Shown here: in pieces, positions 18,601-26,918 of the stretch
Layout: every line of letters begins with the position of its first letter
Numbering within the stretch: the first letter of the stretch is position 1
Origin: CAZTTG01 sp964615935
GTDB lineage: Bacteria; Planctomycetota; UBA1135; GCA-002686595
Length of the DNA: 64,000 bases
Direction of reading: 5' to 3'
NCBI GenBank assembly: GCA_964615935.1
Contig: CAZTTG010000027.1
Location: 5,305-69,304 of the forward strand
The notes under the pieces: generated by a model
Seen by the model: the letters and a program-made list of their open reading frames with translations, nothing else
Told to the model about the DNA's origin: nothing
Databases searched by the model: none
Program-made: the position numbers and the translations under genes

Positions 18601-19394
18601 TGGGGGCCCAGGTGCTGTCGGAGAGCCTGGCCGAGTACTCCGCCATGCTGGTCATGGACGAGACCCGCGGCGAGCGCGAGCGGCTGGTCTTCCTCAAGAG
18701 CGAGGAGGACGCCTACATCCGCCGCCGCGATCCCGACCGCGAGCGCGCGCTCGCCGAGCTGGCCTACGAGGGCGCCTACGCCTGGTACAACAAGGGCTCG
18801 ATGGTGTTCTACATGCTCGAGCGTCAGATCGGGCGGCCGGCCCTGGTGGGAGCCCTGCGCCGCTTCGCCGACGCCTGGCGCTCGGACCGCCCCGGCGCGG
18901 AGCCCTCCCACCCCACCCTGCCCGATCTCCTGGCGGAGCTGCGGCGGGCGCACCCGAGCATGGACCTCGAGTGGTTCTACGAGACCTGGTTCCAGGAGGT
19001 GGTGATCCCCGACATGGCCCTGAAGAGCGCCGAGCTGCTCCGCGATCCGGACGGCTTCCGGGTCGAGGTGGTGGCCGAGAACCGCGGCCAGGGCCGGCTG
19101 CCGGTGCGGGTGGAGGCCACCCGCGGGCGGTGGGACCTGACCGAGGACGGGCAGGACTGGAACCGCGACTTCCAGGCCGGGGAGCCCATCACCCTGTGGC
19201 TCGAGCCGGGCCAGGAGGCGCGGGGCACGCTGTTGCTCGACTTCGAGCCCGAGGAGGTCATCCTCGACCGGCTGTTCGAGTGCCTGGATTTCGACCGCAC
19301 CAACAACCGGCTGCCGCTGGAGGCCGCGGAGCCCGAGCGGCCGCTGGCGAGCTCGCGCGCCGATCCCGGGGGACGCCGCACGCGGGGCGGCTGA
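15693..19394 (+). CDS. ABC-2 permease fused to an M1-type (gluzincin) aminopeptidase domain
   Basis: The 1233-residue protein joins two ABC-2 membrane modules to a peptidase. Residues about 1-280 and 340-620 are hydrophobic bundles of six or so spans each (for example WVFAAVFVLIALLLYGG and a second start near WIMIPMIMLLSGVWAY). From about 690 a beta-rich region leads into the zinc site HEVAHQWWG (His953, Glu954, His957), followed by ESLAEY about 20 residues later, as in M1 peptidases. The GAMEN-type loop is replaced by MPYSESIGF, as in other members of this fused group. The peptidase would face outside, so the system may process or export peptides. The GTG start at 15693 overlaps the ATPase stop. 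Confidence 0.85.
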   Translation: MSRAALLATVGVALRTNLRRLTTWVFAAVFVLIALLLYGGALAFGGMTATGVKLAVNSDYVIALVLAAYSFMLMHFTATLNGDPVVVDRRLGLAPILRATPTPPRVYLLGRFLGGSLSVSLLYAIFVAALVLGQLLPGDDTLVLPLRIWPYLEFGLLFVFVSTFFVGALSFALATLTGSMKPAYIAVTALLVGWYLMMRLMGDEQMRTLAYWEPSGLIWLVEKVARSRGNAWLNEHGIAPDAGLLINRLVLVLLGAAALVHTLRRYPKLEEAAGEADEIRPGPLVRLQAWLRGRQPLVEDRYRSWSGGGNAPRLEPAQEGPELYAAQLLCSLRTELRLLRAERSLWIMIPMIMLLSGVWAYTFAGPFNLPIYPVSSEFAQQMVGSLMILLAGTTIFYTGEAFHRDQAHGLRSIIYATPVPNSALLLGKLGAMLILSIGMVLCTYLTGVVSQAIRWLAIDGRLYLDLVPYREVGLRVVLPSVAILCALALVVNVLVRGRYLAYFSLIGLGSLYVWLLTQGRRDLVHNPLLVGHWSYSDMTRLEPFGLRLALHHLYWACVMGGLLALATWLLARRRQGPLEYFRPRRLRRRPGAAIATLAFLLVALLLGRHIQARSNLRGTEGEVQDRQVELEQRYLHLLEEPRVAFRSVDLDLRLWPEQGALDAQATIELENPYPVPIETAWFTVDPLFEIRRFEIDREAAPWRTDDALLWIPLDPPLLPGERALLHVAWSGRPQPGIPRDGGAQDTFVHRSAVMLNSYAPHLLPVPGLAPYLFLLDPEEREDRGLPELELLRDRSGDAYVPTAFGSDTPYELEIRIDAPVRLTAISGGQRVHRRVYGDRAVTTWRSDAPVSAFAVLAAEYERAVQGDDEVYYHARHTYNLDTVLEALRDSRRVFARSFGPYPHRQLRIVEFPRLASFAQSFPTTMPYSESIGFLTNHREAGRFIDATYFVTAHEVAHQWWGYVVDPGASLGAQVLSESLAEYSAMLVMDETRGERERLVFLKSEEDAYIRRRDPDRERALAELAYEGAYAWYNKGSMVFYMLERQIGRPALVGALRRFADAWRSDRPGAEPSHPTLPDLLAELRRAHPSMDLEWFYETWFQEVVIPDMALKSAELLRDPDGFRVEVVAENRGQGRLPVRVEATRGRWDLTEDGQDWNRDFQAGEPITLWLEPGQEARGTLLLDFEPEEVILDRLFECLDFDRTNNRLPLEAAEPERPLASSRADPGGRRTRGG

Positions 19395-19404
19395 GCGCCC
19401 GCCG

Positions 19405-21660
19405 TCAGCGCTCGAGCGCGCGCACGCGCGGATCGAGGGGCAGGTCGAAGCCGCCGACGTGCACGCAGCCGTCCCCGCGGAAGCGGTAGCCGTCGCTCGT
19501 CTCCAGCCGCGCGGGATCCACGTCCCGGCGCAGGGGCGCTTCCTCTCCCGGGCGCGCGGGCTGCATGCGCAGCGCCGGCCGCCCCTCCCCGCCGGGGCGC
19601 GCCAGGGCGACCCACAGGTGGGCGGGGATGCTCTCCTCGCTCCAGCCCGCGCCCAGGGGGCGCCAGGACGCGCGCCAGTCGTAGGGATCCCGGGCCGCCA
19701 CCACCAGCCGGCCCTCGCGCACGATCCAGCCCGCCCGCCAGCTCGAGGTCGGGCGCAGGCCCCAGGCCGGCGGGCCCTGGCTGCGCCAGGTGTGGGTGGC
19801 CGGCTCGGTGGAGAGGCGCTCTACCACCAGCCAGTCCTCCCGGGTCGGCGAGGCGCAGAACCAGGTGTAGGTCAGCCAGCCGCAACCCTCGCCCGGGAGC
19901 CGGACCCAGTCCCAGCCCAGCAGGCTCAGCCTCTCCACCGCGGCGTCCTCCCGGGCGCGGATGAAGTCCACCGGGCGATCGGGGCCGGCGCGCTCGAGCC
20001 AGAGCTCGGGGGCCTGGCCCTCGATCACCTCGAAGAAGGGGCGCCCGCCGCCGGACTCGGCGCGCCGCCTCAGGACGAGGATCGGGCCGATGTCCTCGAA
20101 GAAGCCGCGGTCGTGGAAGGCCGCCGCGACCTCGAAGTCGCGGTTGGCCGCCTCCAGGAGCTCCGGATGATTGGTGAGCACCGGCAGGTGGGTGAGGAAG
20201 CAGTCCAGCCCCCGCACCGCGTCCAGGCTTCGCTGGCGCTCCTCCGGCGGGTAGCCGTTCCAGCCGTCGAGGTGGCGGGGCAGCTTGATCAGCTCGACGT
20301 CCGCCGACTCGCGCAGGAACACGGCCCAGTGCCAGGCGCTCGCGACGCGGAGCTTGGCGGCCCCCGGGCGCGCCTCGCGTTGCTCGGCGGCGGCGGCGTC
20401 CACCCAGGCCATCGCGCGCCAGTAGCCCGCGAAGCGCCGGGTGTTGCGGCCCAAGAGCGCGTCCAGCCCGAGGACGCCGGCCAGGACCAGGAGGACCCAG
20501 GCGCTCGCGACTCGAAGGAGACCCCTCAGCGCTCGAGTCCGGCCCGCCAGGAGGCTCCAGCCCATCGCGCTCAGGGGCGCGATCATCGGCAAGAGCGGCA
20601 GCCACAGCCGGAAGTCCTTGGAGCCCTTGAGGCTCATCAGGCCCGCGTTGACCAGCAGCAGCATGGGCAGGGTGGTCTCCCTCCAGCGCGGCCGGCCCAG
20701 GACGCGAAGCAGCCCCAGCACCACCAGGATCAGCGCGGGCCAGACCAGCATCTGCTCGAGGGAGCTGAGGTAGTAGTACACCGGATCGCGCTGGTGGACG
20801 GTCTCGGGCCCCAGGTGAGCCGCCGAGTACGGCTGCCCGGTGTTCGCGGTGACCGCGGCCTCCATCAGCCTCCGGGCGAGCTCGATCAGCCCCAGCTCGG
20901 CGGCGAGCCGCGCGCCGACCCCGCCCAGGTTCTCGAGCAGGTAGACGCCCAGGGTGCTGCCGAAGCGCCCGCGCTCCGCCAGGTCCATGGCCATGGCCGC
21001 CAGGGCGCCGGCTCCCAGGCCGCAGGCTCCGCCCGCCAGCAGGGCGGCCCCCGCCCGGCGGTGCCTCAGCGCCAGCCAGCCGAGGAGGGGGACCGCGATG
21101 AGCGCCGTCTTGTAGGCCATGAGCAGGCCCGCGCCCAGCCACAGTCCCCCGCGCAGCCCGCGCCGGAACCCGCCGGGCTCGAGCAGGGCCTCCAGCGCCT
21201 GTCCGACGCACAGCGCGGCGGCGATCCCCGAGAGGGGCGAGACCGTGTACTGCAGGAAGACCGGGTTGAAGGCCACCAGCAGGCCGGCGACCAGCCCCGG
21301 GAGCCGACCCGCCAGGCGGGCGCCGATCCGGGCGCAGACGCGCACCAGCAGCAAGCCCAGCGCCATCTGAGAGAGCCGCAGCGCCCACACCACGGGCTTG
21401 TGATCCTCGATCCCCAGGACCTCGGCGACGGCGAAGAAGGGGACCAGCAGGGCGGAGAAGCCGAAGGAGCGGTTGGTGCTCGAGTCGATCACCTCCTGGC
21501 CGCGCACGAAGGCCTGGGCGTGCTCCATGTACTCGACCGAGTCCGCGAGCTGGTAGCCCTCCAGCGCCCACCAGGAGATCCCCTGCAGGATCAGCGCGAC
21601 GAGCAGCACGAGCTGCAGGTCGCGGTCGCGCAGGCCCGGGAGCGCGCTGTCGTCCGGCAT
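19405..21660 (-). CDS. Polytopic membrane protein, GT39/ArnT-like glycosyltransferase candidate
   Basis: The 751-residue protein has about ten hydrophobic spans in its first 420 residues and a long soluble C-terminal domain. An acidic loop after the first span (ADSVEYMEHAQAFVRG, with an Asp and Glu pair) is the layout of lipid-phosphate-sugar-dependent glycosyltransferases of the GT-C fold (GT39/83). The remaining family motifs are not distinct, so this is a fold-level call. It lies 34 bp downstream of a GT2 gene on the same strand, which suggests that both build or decorate a surface glycan. Its stop is 10 bp from that of the convergent permease-peptidase gene. Confidence 0.6.
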   Translation of the reverse strand: MPDDSALPGLRDRDLQLVLLVALILQGISWWALEGYQLADSVEYMEHAQAFVRGQEVIDSSTNRSFGFSALLVPFFAVAEVLGIEDHKPVVWALRLSQMALGLLLVRVCARIGARLAGRLPGLVAGLLVAFNPVFLQYTVSPLSGIAAALCVGQALEALLEPGGFRRGLRGGLWLGAGLLMAYKTALIAVPLLGWLALRHRRAGAALLAGGACGLGAGALAAMAMDLAERGRFGSTLGVYLLENLGGVGARLAAELGLIELARRLMEAAVTANTGQPYSAAHLGPETVHQRDPVYYYLSSLEQMLVWPALILVVLGLLRVLGRPRWRETTLPMLLLVNAGLMSLKGSKDFRLWLPLLPMIAPLSAMGWSLLAGRTRALRGLLRVASAWVLLVLAGVLGLDALLGRNTRRFAGYWRAMAWVDAAAAEQREARPGAAKLRVASAWHWAVFLRESADVELIKLPRHLDGWNGYPPEERQRSLDAVRGLDCFLTHLPVLTNHPELLEAANRDFEVAAAFHDRGFFEDIGPILVLRRRAESGGGRPFFEVIEGQAPELWLERAGPDRPVDFIRAREDAAVERLSLLGWDWVRLPGEGCGWLTYTWFCASPTREDWLVVERLSTEPATHTWRSQGPPAWGLRPTSSWRAGWIVREGRLVVAARDPYDWRASWRPLGAGWSEESIPAHLWVALARPGGEGRPALRMQPARPGEEAPLRRDVDPARLETSDGYRFRGDGCVHVGGFDLPLDPRVRALER

Positions 21661-21694
21661 GGGTCAGGGCGGGCTGCGCGTCCGGGTGACTCCC

Positions 21695-22630
21695 CTACCA
21701 CAACCAGCTCGAGCCGGGCTCGAGCTGCTCGGGCCGCACGCGGCGCCCGCGCAGGCCGTCGAGGATGCCCAGGGCCTTGGCCGCCACCGCCCGGCCCCGG
21801 CCGCGAGGGAGTCCCGCCAGCCACACCAGCGGCAGGCTGACGACGTCGAAGAGGAGGAAGGAGAGCCACTGCAGGGGACCCGCGTGGCGGCGCAGGAACC
21901 AGACCGAGTTGACCCCCATCATGTACTTGCGGCGCGGGTTGTAGCCGCCGCCGGTCGAGGAGGAGTGGGCGTGCAGGGCCGCGGCCCGTCCCACGCAGCG
22001 CACGCCGAAGCCGGCGCGGCCGGCCTGCAGGCACAGGTCGACGTCCTCGGTGTAGGCGAAGTAGTCGGCGTCGAAGGTGCCCACGCGCTCGAAGACCTCG
22101 CGCCGCACCAGCATGGCGCAGCCGGGCACGTAGTCGACCGCGCGGGTGGCCCGCCAGGCCTCGCCGTCGGGCGCGCCCTGACCCAGGAGGGTGGTCAGGT
22201 TGTGCCGCCAGGTGAGGCGTCCCCCCGCCGCCCAGAGGTGTCCGGGCCTCGAGCAGTCGAGGACCCGGGGCCCCGCGATGCCCACCGCCGGCTCCTCCTC
22301 CAGCGCCTCCGCCAGGGCGGCCAGGGCGCCCTCCTCCATCACCACGTCGTTGTTGACGATCAGCACCGCCTCGGCCCCGCGCTCCAGGGCCAGGCGGATG
22401 CCCTGGTTGTTGCCCTCCCCGTAGCCGCGGTTGTCCGCGTTGCGGATCGACAGGAGGTCGGGATGGCGCTCCAGGACCCGCTCGTCCGAGCCGTCCTGCG
22501 AGCCGTTGTCGACGAAGACGATCCCCTCCAGCCCGCACCCCTGGCCCTTCAGGGACTCCACGCACGCCAGATTGGCGTCTCCCCCGTTCCAGTTGACCAC
22601 CACCGCCAGGATTCGCACGGGCTTCCCCAT
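21695..22630 (-). CDS. Family 2 glycosyltransferase (rhamnosyltransferase-like)
   Basis: The 311-residue enzyme has the GT-A/GT2 pattern: ILAVVVNWNGGDANLACVESL at the start (read as the nucleotide-sugar strand), VFVDNGSQDGSDE, RNADNRGYGEGNNQGI, the DXD-like VLIVNNDVVME, PGCAMLVRREVFERVGTFD and FAYTEDVDLCLQAGRAGF. These are typical of inverting rhamnosyl- and glucosyltransferases of surface polysaccharides. A hydrophobic segment near 245-270 may anchor it to the membrane. It heads a two-gene unit with the membrane glycosyltransferase and is divergent from the sulfatase gene, with only 45 bp between the starts. Confidence 0.88.
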   Translation of the reverse strand: MGKPVRILAVVVNWNGGDANLACVESLKGQGCGLEGIVFVDNGSQDGSDERVLERHPDLLSIRNADNRGYGEGNNQGIRLALERGAEAVLIVNNDVVMEEGALAALAEALEEEPAVGIAGPRVLDCSRPGHLWAAGGRLTWRHNLTTLLGQGAPDGEAWRATRAVDYVPGCAMLVRREVFERVGTFDADYFAYTEDVDLCLQAGRAGFGVRCVGRAAALHAHSSSTGGGYNPRRKYMMGVNSVWFLRRHAGPLQWLSFLLFDVVSLPLVWLAGLPRGRGRAVAAKALGILDGLRGRRVRPEQLEPGSSWLW

Positions 22631-22675
22631 CGGATGGTTCTAGAGGGCCCGGAGGGGAAAGGCAACAATGAGCAC

Positions 22676-24082
22676 ATGGCACCTCGAACCCACGGCGGCG
22701 TGGGGGGCCGACCCCGCCTCCTGGAGGCCGGTGCCCTCGCCCTGCTCATCGGTGCGTCGGCCTGCTCCTCCGAGGAGGAGGTCGTTCGCTCGCCCGTCAA
22801 CGTGCTCCTGCTGGTGGCCGACGACCTGGGCGTCCACGACCTGGGGGCCTATCACAACCGCTTCTGCACCACGCCCAACCTGAATCGGCTGGTGCGGGCG
22901 GGCTGCCGCTTCGACAACGCCTACGTCCCCTCGGCCGTGTGCCAGCCCTCGCGATCGGCGCTCTACACCGGGCTCTACCCGCACCGCAACGGCGCCACCG
23001 GCTTCGGCCCCATCCGCGTGGACGTGCCCACCTGGCCCGAGCTCTTCGCGGCCGCGGGCGTGGCCACGGCGCAGATCGGCAAGCTCAACGTGGAGCCGGT
23101 CGAGCGCTTCCCCTTCGAGTTCATGGTCCGCGCCGGTCCCGACTTCGCCGACGGTCGGGATCCGCTCCTCTACGAGGAGGCCTTCTCGCGCTTCCTGGAG
23201 ACCCTCGACGGCCGCCGCTTCTGCGCGGTGGTCAACTTCAAGGACCCCCACCGCCCCTTCCCCACCCGCGACGTCGAGGAGGGCCGGGCCGCCGAGGTCC
23301 CCGACCCCCACGATCCGGCGGAGGTGCAGGTCCATCCCTTCCTGCACGACACCCCCGAGACGCGCGTCGAGCTGGCCGCCTACTACGACGCCATCCGCCG
23401 CCTGGACGAGGGCTGCGGCCGCGTCCTGGACGTGCTGGAGCGCGAGGGCCTGGCGCAGGACACGGTGGTGATCTTCGTCAGCGACAACGGCATGCCCTTC
23501 CCCTTCGCCAAGACCACGCTGTACGAGGCCGGCACGCGCGTGCCCATGTTCATGCGCTGGCCGGGCGTGATCCCCCCGGACCAGGTGGATCGCGCGCTGG
23601 TGAGCCTGGTCGACATCCTGCCGACCGCCCTCCACCTCATGGGGGTCGAGGTCCCGGCCGGGCTGGACGGACAGGTCCTCGCGATGGCCGGCGGGCAGGA
23701 GCCCGCTCGCGAGGCCGTCTTCGGCTCCCACGACGAGCACCTGGTGGGCGCCCCCCACCCCTCGCGCTCGATCCGCGTGCGGGGCTGGCGGTACATCCTG
23801 AACTTCCCCGCGGAGGAGCCCTTCGAGAACAACGCCATGGCCACCGAGACCTGGCGGTCCTGGGAGCGCGCGGCGGAGTCGGACGCCGAGCTGGCCGAGC
23901 GCCTGCGCCGCCTCCGCCACCGCCCGCTGGAGGAGCTCTACCGCCTGACCCGCGACCGCTGGGAGCTCCAGAACGTCGCCGGGCAGGAGGAGCACGCCGA
24001 GGTCCGCGACATCCTGCGCACCCGGCTGCGCGAGTGGATGGAGGAGTGCGGGGACCCGATGCTGGAGGAGTGGCCCTTCTGA
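22676..24082 (+). CDS. Lipoprotein sulfatase (arylsulfatase family, formylglycine type)
   Basis: The 468-residue enzyme has the sulfatase signature CQPSR at 89-93, whose Cys is converted to formylglycine, followed by SALYTGLYPHRNGA. Other landmarks are NVLLLVADDLGVHDLGAY with the metal-binding Asp pair, VVIFVSDNGMPFPFAK and KTTLYEAGTRVPM. The N-terminus is a lipoprotein signal (LALLIGASACSS), so it acts in the envelope on sulfated sugars or phenols. Planctomycetes carry many such genes. GGAGGGG at 22651 is the best ribosome site; the ATG at 22676 is preferred over that at 22668, which is in another frame. An activating formylglycine enzyme is not in the window. Confidence 0.9.
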   Translation: MAPRTHGGVGGRPRLLEAGALALLIGASACSSEEEVVRSPVNVLLLVADDLGVHDLGAYHNRFCTTPNLNRLVRAGCRFDNAYVPSAVCQPSRSALYTGLYPHRNGATGFGPIRVDVPTWPELFAAAGVATAQIGKLNVEPVERFPFEFMVRAGPDFADGRDPLLYEEAFSRFLETLDGRRFCAVVNFKDPHRPFPTRDVEEGRAAEVPDPHDPAEVQVHPFLHDTPETRVELAAYYDAIRRLDEGCGRVLDVLEREGLAQDTVVIFVSDNGMPFPFAKTTLYEAGTRVPMFMRWPGVIPPDQVDRALVSLVDILPTALHLMGVEVPAGLDGQVLAMAGGQEPAREAVFGSHDEHLVGAPHPSRSIRVRGWRYILNFPAEEPFENNAMATETWRSWERAAESDAELAERLRRLRHRPLEELYRLTRDRWELQNVAGQEEHAEVRDILRTRLREWMEECGDPMLEEWPF

Positions 24083-24102
24083 GGCCCTGAATCGGGGGCT
24101 CG

Positions 24103-24119
24103 CCCGGGGTCTCCCCGGG
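24103..24119. terminator. GC-rich hairpin between sulfatase and xseA
   Basis: CCCGGGG (24103-24109), loop TCT and CCCCGGG (24113-24119) form a perfect 7-bp stem in the 51-bp convergent gap. There is no T-run. A bidirectional terminator is inferred. Confidence 0.45.
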
Positions 24120-24133
24120 GAGAGGGCGCGCCG

Positions 24134-25603
24134 CTAGCCGGAGGGCGCTTCGGGCAGCGTCCGCTCGACCCTCGATCGCAGGCGGCCCGAGGCGAGCCGC
24201 GTCTCGATCTCCTCGCCCGGGGCGAGATCGGCCGCGTCCAGGAGCGGCGCGACGCAACCCGCGCGGGTGGTGACCGTGTAGCCCCGGGCGAGCACGGCCA
24301 GGGGCGAGCAGGCCTCGAGCCGGGCCGCGCACAGCGCCTCCCGCCGCTCGGCCGCGGCCAGCCTCCGATCGACCGCGGAAAGGAGGCGGCCGCGCGCCCG
24401 GTCGAGGCGTCGGGCGAGCCGCTCCAGCCTCAGATCGGGCCGGTGCTCGGCCAGCCGCCGGCCGGCGCGGGCCAGCGCCCCGCCGGCTCGCTCCAGGGTG
24501 TGCCGCGCGGAGAGACCCAGCCGCTCGCGGGCGCGCTCGAGCCGGTCGAGGCGGTCGCCCAGGAGGCGGCCGGGATCGACCAGGACCCGGGAGGCGGCCA
24601 GCTCGGCGAGGGCCTCGATCCGCCGCTCGACCTGCCGATCGATCGCCCGGGCGAGCCAGCGACCGAGCTCCTCCAGCCGCGCCGCCAGGGCCGCCCGGTC
24701 GGGGATGATCCGCTGGGCCGCGTCGGTCGGGGTGTGGGCCCGGCAGTCGGCGACGAAGTCCGCCAGGGTGCTGTCGGTCTCGTGGCCCACCCCGGTGACC
24801 ACGGGCGCCCGGGAGCGCCAGATGGCCTCGGCCACGGGGAGCTCGTTGAAGGCCCACAGGTCCTGGATCGAGCCGCCGCCCCGGATCACGGCGATGGCGT
24901 CCACCCCGCTTTGATCGAGCCGATCGATGGCGCGGGCGATCTCCTCGGCCGCGCCCGCCCCCTGGACCGGGGTGTGGCACAGCCGCACCGGGTAGAGGGG
25001 CCAGCGCCGGCTGCGGGTGCGCAGGAAGTCCTGGAGCGCGGCGCCGTCGCGGCTCGTCGCCACGCCGATCACCCGCGGCGCGGCGGGCAGCGGCCGGGCG
25101 CGCTCGAACCAGCCGCGGCTGGCGAGCTCGGCCTTGAGCCGCTCGAAGCGGACCAGGAGCTCCCCCACCCCGGCGGGCTCGACTCGCTGGACGACCAGGC
25201 TGTAGCTGCCCTGGGGCGGGTACACGTCCAGGGTGCCGTGGGCGACGACCCGCTCCCCGCCGACGAGCTCGAGGGGCACCGCCCGCGCGAGCTGGCTGCG
25301 CCAGACGATGCAGCGCAGCTGGGCACCGCGGTCCTTGAGGTCGAAGTAGAGGTGTCCCGAGGCGGGGCGGCGGGGACCGGAGACCTCGCCTTCGACGGCC
25401 ACGCGGCCGACCGAGTCGAGCTGGCGGTCGATGATCGCGGTGAGCTGGCTGACGGAGAGGACCCGGGGATCGCCGGAGTCGCGCTCGGAGCGACCGCGGA
25501 GGTAGGGGGGTCTGCGGGAGTCGGGAGGCACGGGGACCTTATGACGGGACGACGAGCTCCTGTCCAGGGCGTCCGGTTCTCGCGGCGGCTCTCGAGGAGT
25601 CAC
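24134..25603 (-). CDS. xseA: Exodeoxyribonuclease VII large subunit
   Basis: XseA degrades single-stranded DNA together with the small subunit XseB. The 489-residue protein shows the OB-fold N-domain (LSVSQLTAIIDRQL, VEGEVSGPRRPASGHLYFDL) and the catalytic domain landmarks VIGVATSRDGAALQDFL, VIRGGGSIQDLWAFNE and VVTGVGHETDSTLADFVAD, then a long coiled coil and the C-terminal VLARGYTV. The GTG at 25603 gives about 45 extra low-complexity residues; an internal GTG at 25531 is equally possible, since similarity begins near RVLSVSQ. xseB is not adjacent. It may be co-transcribed with the envelope genes upstream (37-bp gap). Confidence 0.92.
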   Translation of the reverse strand: MTPREPPREPDALDRSSSSRHKVPVPPDSRRPPYLRGRSERDSGDPRVLSVSQLTAIIDRQLDSVGRVAVEGEVSGPRRPASGHLYFDLKDRGAQLRCIVWRSQLARAVPLELVGGERVVAHGTLDVYPPQGSYSLVVQRVEPAGVGELLVRFERLKAELASRGWFERARPLPAAPRVIGVATSRDGAALQDFLRTRSRRWPLYPVRLCHTPVQGAGAAEEIARAIDRLDQSGVDAIAVIRGGGSIQDLWAFNELPVAEAIWRSRAPVVTGVGHETDSTLADFVADCRAHTPTDAAQRIIPDRAALAARLEELGRWLARAIDRQVERRIEALAELAASRVLVDPGRLLGDRLDRLERARERLGLSARHTLERAGGALARAGRRLAEHRPDLRLERLARRLDRARGRLLSAVDRRLAAAERREALCAARLEACSPLAVLARGYTVTTRAGCVAPLLDAADLAPGEEIETRLASGRLRSRVERTLPEAPSG

Positions 25604-25640
25604 GGGCCGGGCGCAGGGGACCCGACGCGAGCCGTGGGGC

Positions 25641-26918
25641 TCAGCCCCCCGCCTCGACCATCCCCGGCGGCTCCGCCAGACCCGGCAAGCCCGCCGCCCG
25701 CCACCGCTCCAGCTCCGCCCTCGGCAGGAAAATTCGGTAGCGTCCCTCGAGAAAGGCCGTCTTCTCGTCGCCCCGGATCCAGGCCCCGTCCTCGAGGAGG
25801 ATCTGCACTCCCCCGCCGTGCGGCAGGATCCGCATGCGATCGGCGAACAGCCGGCGGTCGAGCCGGCCCTCGCGATCGCGGGACTCCAGGTGCACCTCCC
25901 GGAGCTGGCCGTCGAAGATCCCCGACACGCGCCGCACCCGGAAGAAGCCGGTCGAGGCGTCCTCCCGCAGGAGCTCGTTGAGGCCTCGGCGCACCCGCTC
26001 GGCGTCCCACAGCCCGTCGTCGAGGGGCTCCTCCAGCGACTCGCCGCCGAAGAGCTCGGGCATGGCCTCGACCCACGGCGTGGGATCGACCTGGGGGAGG
26101 ACGATGCGGCGCACCCCGCCTCCCCAGCGGTGCGCCACCTCGGCCGGCTGGCCCTCGTCGTTGTTCACGATCGCGGACTCGCCCTCCCCACCCTCGAAGG
26201 GGGTCCGCTGCCCGCCGCGGCTCTCGTAGCCATCCTCGAGCACCAGGGTCAGGGTGCGGGCCGTGCGGCTGCCCTCCAGGCGCAGGCGCTCGGCGAGCAG
26301 GCCGCCCGCCAGGCGGCCGGATCCATCGAGCAGGCGGAAGACCACCGGGCCGACCCAGCCGTCGTGCGCCTCGCCCACCTCGAGCAGATCGACTCCGCGC
26401 ACCTGCTCCAGCGTCAGCATGGTGCGCAGGCTGCGGTGGAGCTCGCGGGCGCGCTCCACCCGCCAGGGCTCTCGCTCCGCCGGGGGCTCGGCCTCCTCGG
26501 GGGGCGGCGGGACCTCCGGCAGGAGGGGCACGAACCAGATCTCCTCCGGCGCGTCCTCGAGCTCCAGGCTGGCCACGGCCCGGCCGTACTGGAGCCACTC
26601 GCGCTCGCGGGCGATCCTCTCCGAGCGCTCGCGATCGAGGTCCGCGCACAGCCGCGTCACCTGCGCCTGGAGGACGGACACCCGCTCGTCCTCGGGCGGA
26701 GCCTCGGCCGGCGACCGCGGGGCGGAGAGCTCGGCCTCCAGCTCGGCGATCCGCGCCCGCAGGGCGGCGAGCTCGGCCTCCGAGGACCCGTCCGCGGCGG
26801 GCCCGGCCGGCGGGGCCGCGGTCGACCTCGCCTCGGATCCGTCCCCGCAGCCGAGCGGGAGGGCGATCGCCAGGAAACCGATCCCGAGCCCGGCCGCCAG
26901 CCTGTCCGCAATTCTCAT
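25641..26918 (-). CDS. Lipoprotein of unknown function with coiled coil
   Basis: The 425-residue protein has a lipoprotein signal (FLAIALPLGCGDGSEA), a coiled coil at about 45-75 (AELAALRARIAELEAEL) and a second at 80-115, a proline-rich linker near 130-150, and a beta-rich C-terminal half with repeated motifs such as RLEGSRTARTLTLVLEDG and VQILLEDGAWIRGDEK. The two C-terminal parts resemble each other (LEDGxxxRGxxxxF), which suggests an internal duplication. No known family is recognised. It overlaps the upstream membrane-anchored protein gene by 4 bp and probably forms a cell-envelope unit with it. Confidence 0.65.
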   Translation of the reverse strand: MRIADRLAAGLGIGFLAIALPLGCGDGSEARSTAAPPAGPAADGSSEAELAALRARIAELEAELSAPRSPAEAPPEDERVSVLQAQVTRLCADLDRERSERIAREREWLQYGRAVASLELEDAPEEIWFVPLLPEVPPPPEEAEPPAEREPWRVERARELHRSLRTMLTLEQVRGVDLLEVGEAHDGWVGPVVFRLLDGSGRLAGGLLAERLRLEGSRTARTLTLVLEDGYESRGGQRTPFEGGEGESAIVNNDEGQPAEVAHRWGGGVRRIVLPQVDPTPWVEAMPELFGGESLEEPLDDGLWDAERVRRGLNELLREDASTGFFRVRRVSGIFDGQLREVHLESRDREGRLDRRLFADRMRILPHGGGVQILLEDGAWIRGDEKTAFLEGRYRIFLPRAELERWRAAGLPGLAEPPGMVEAGG

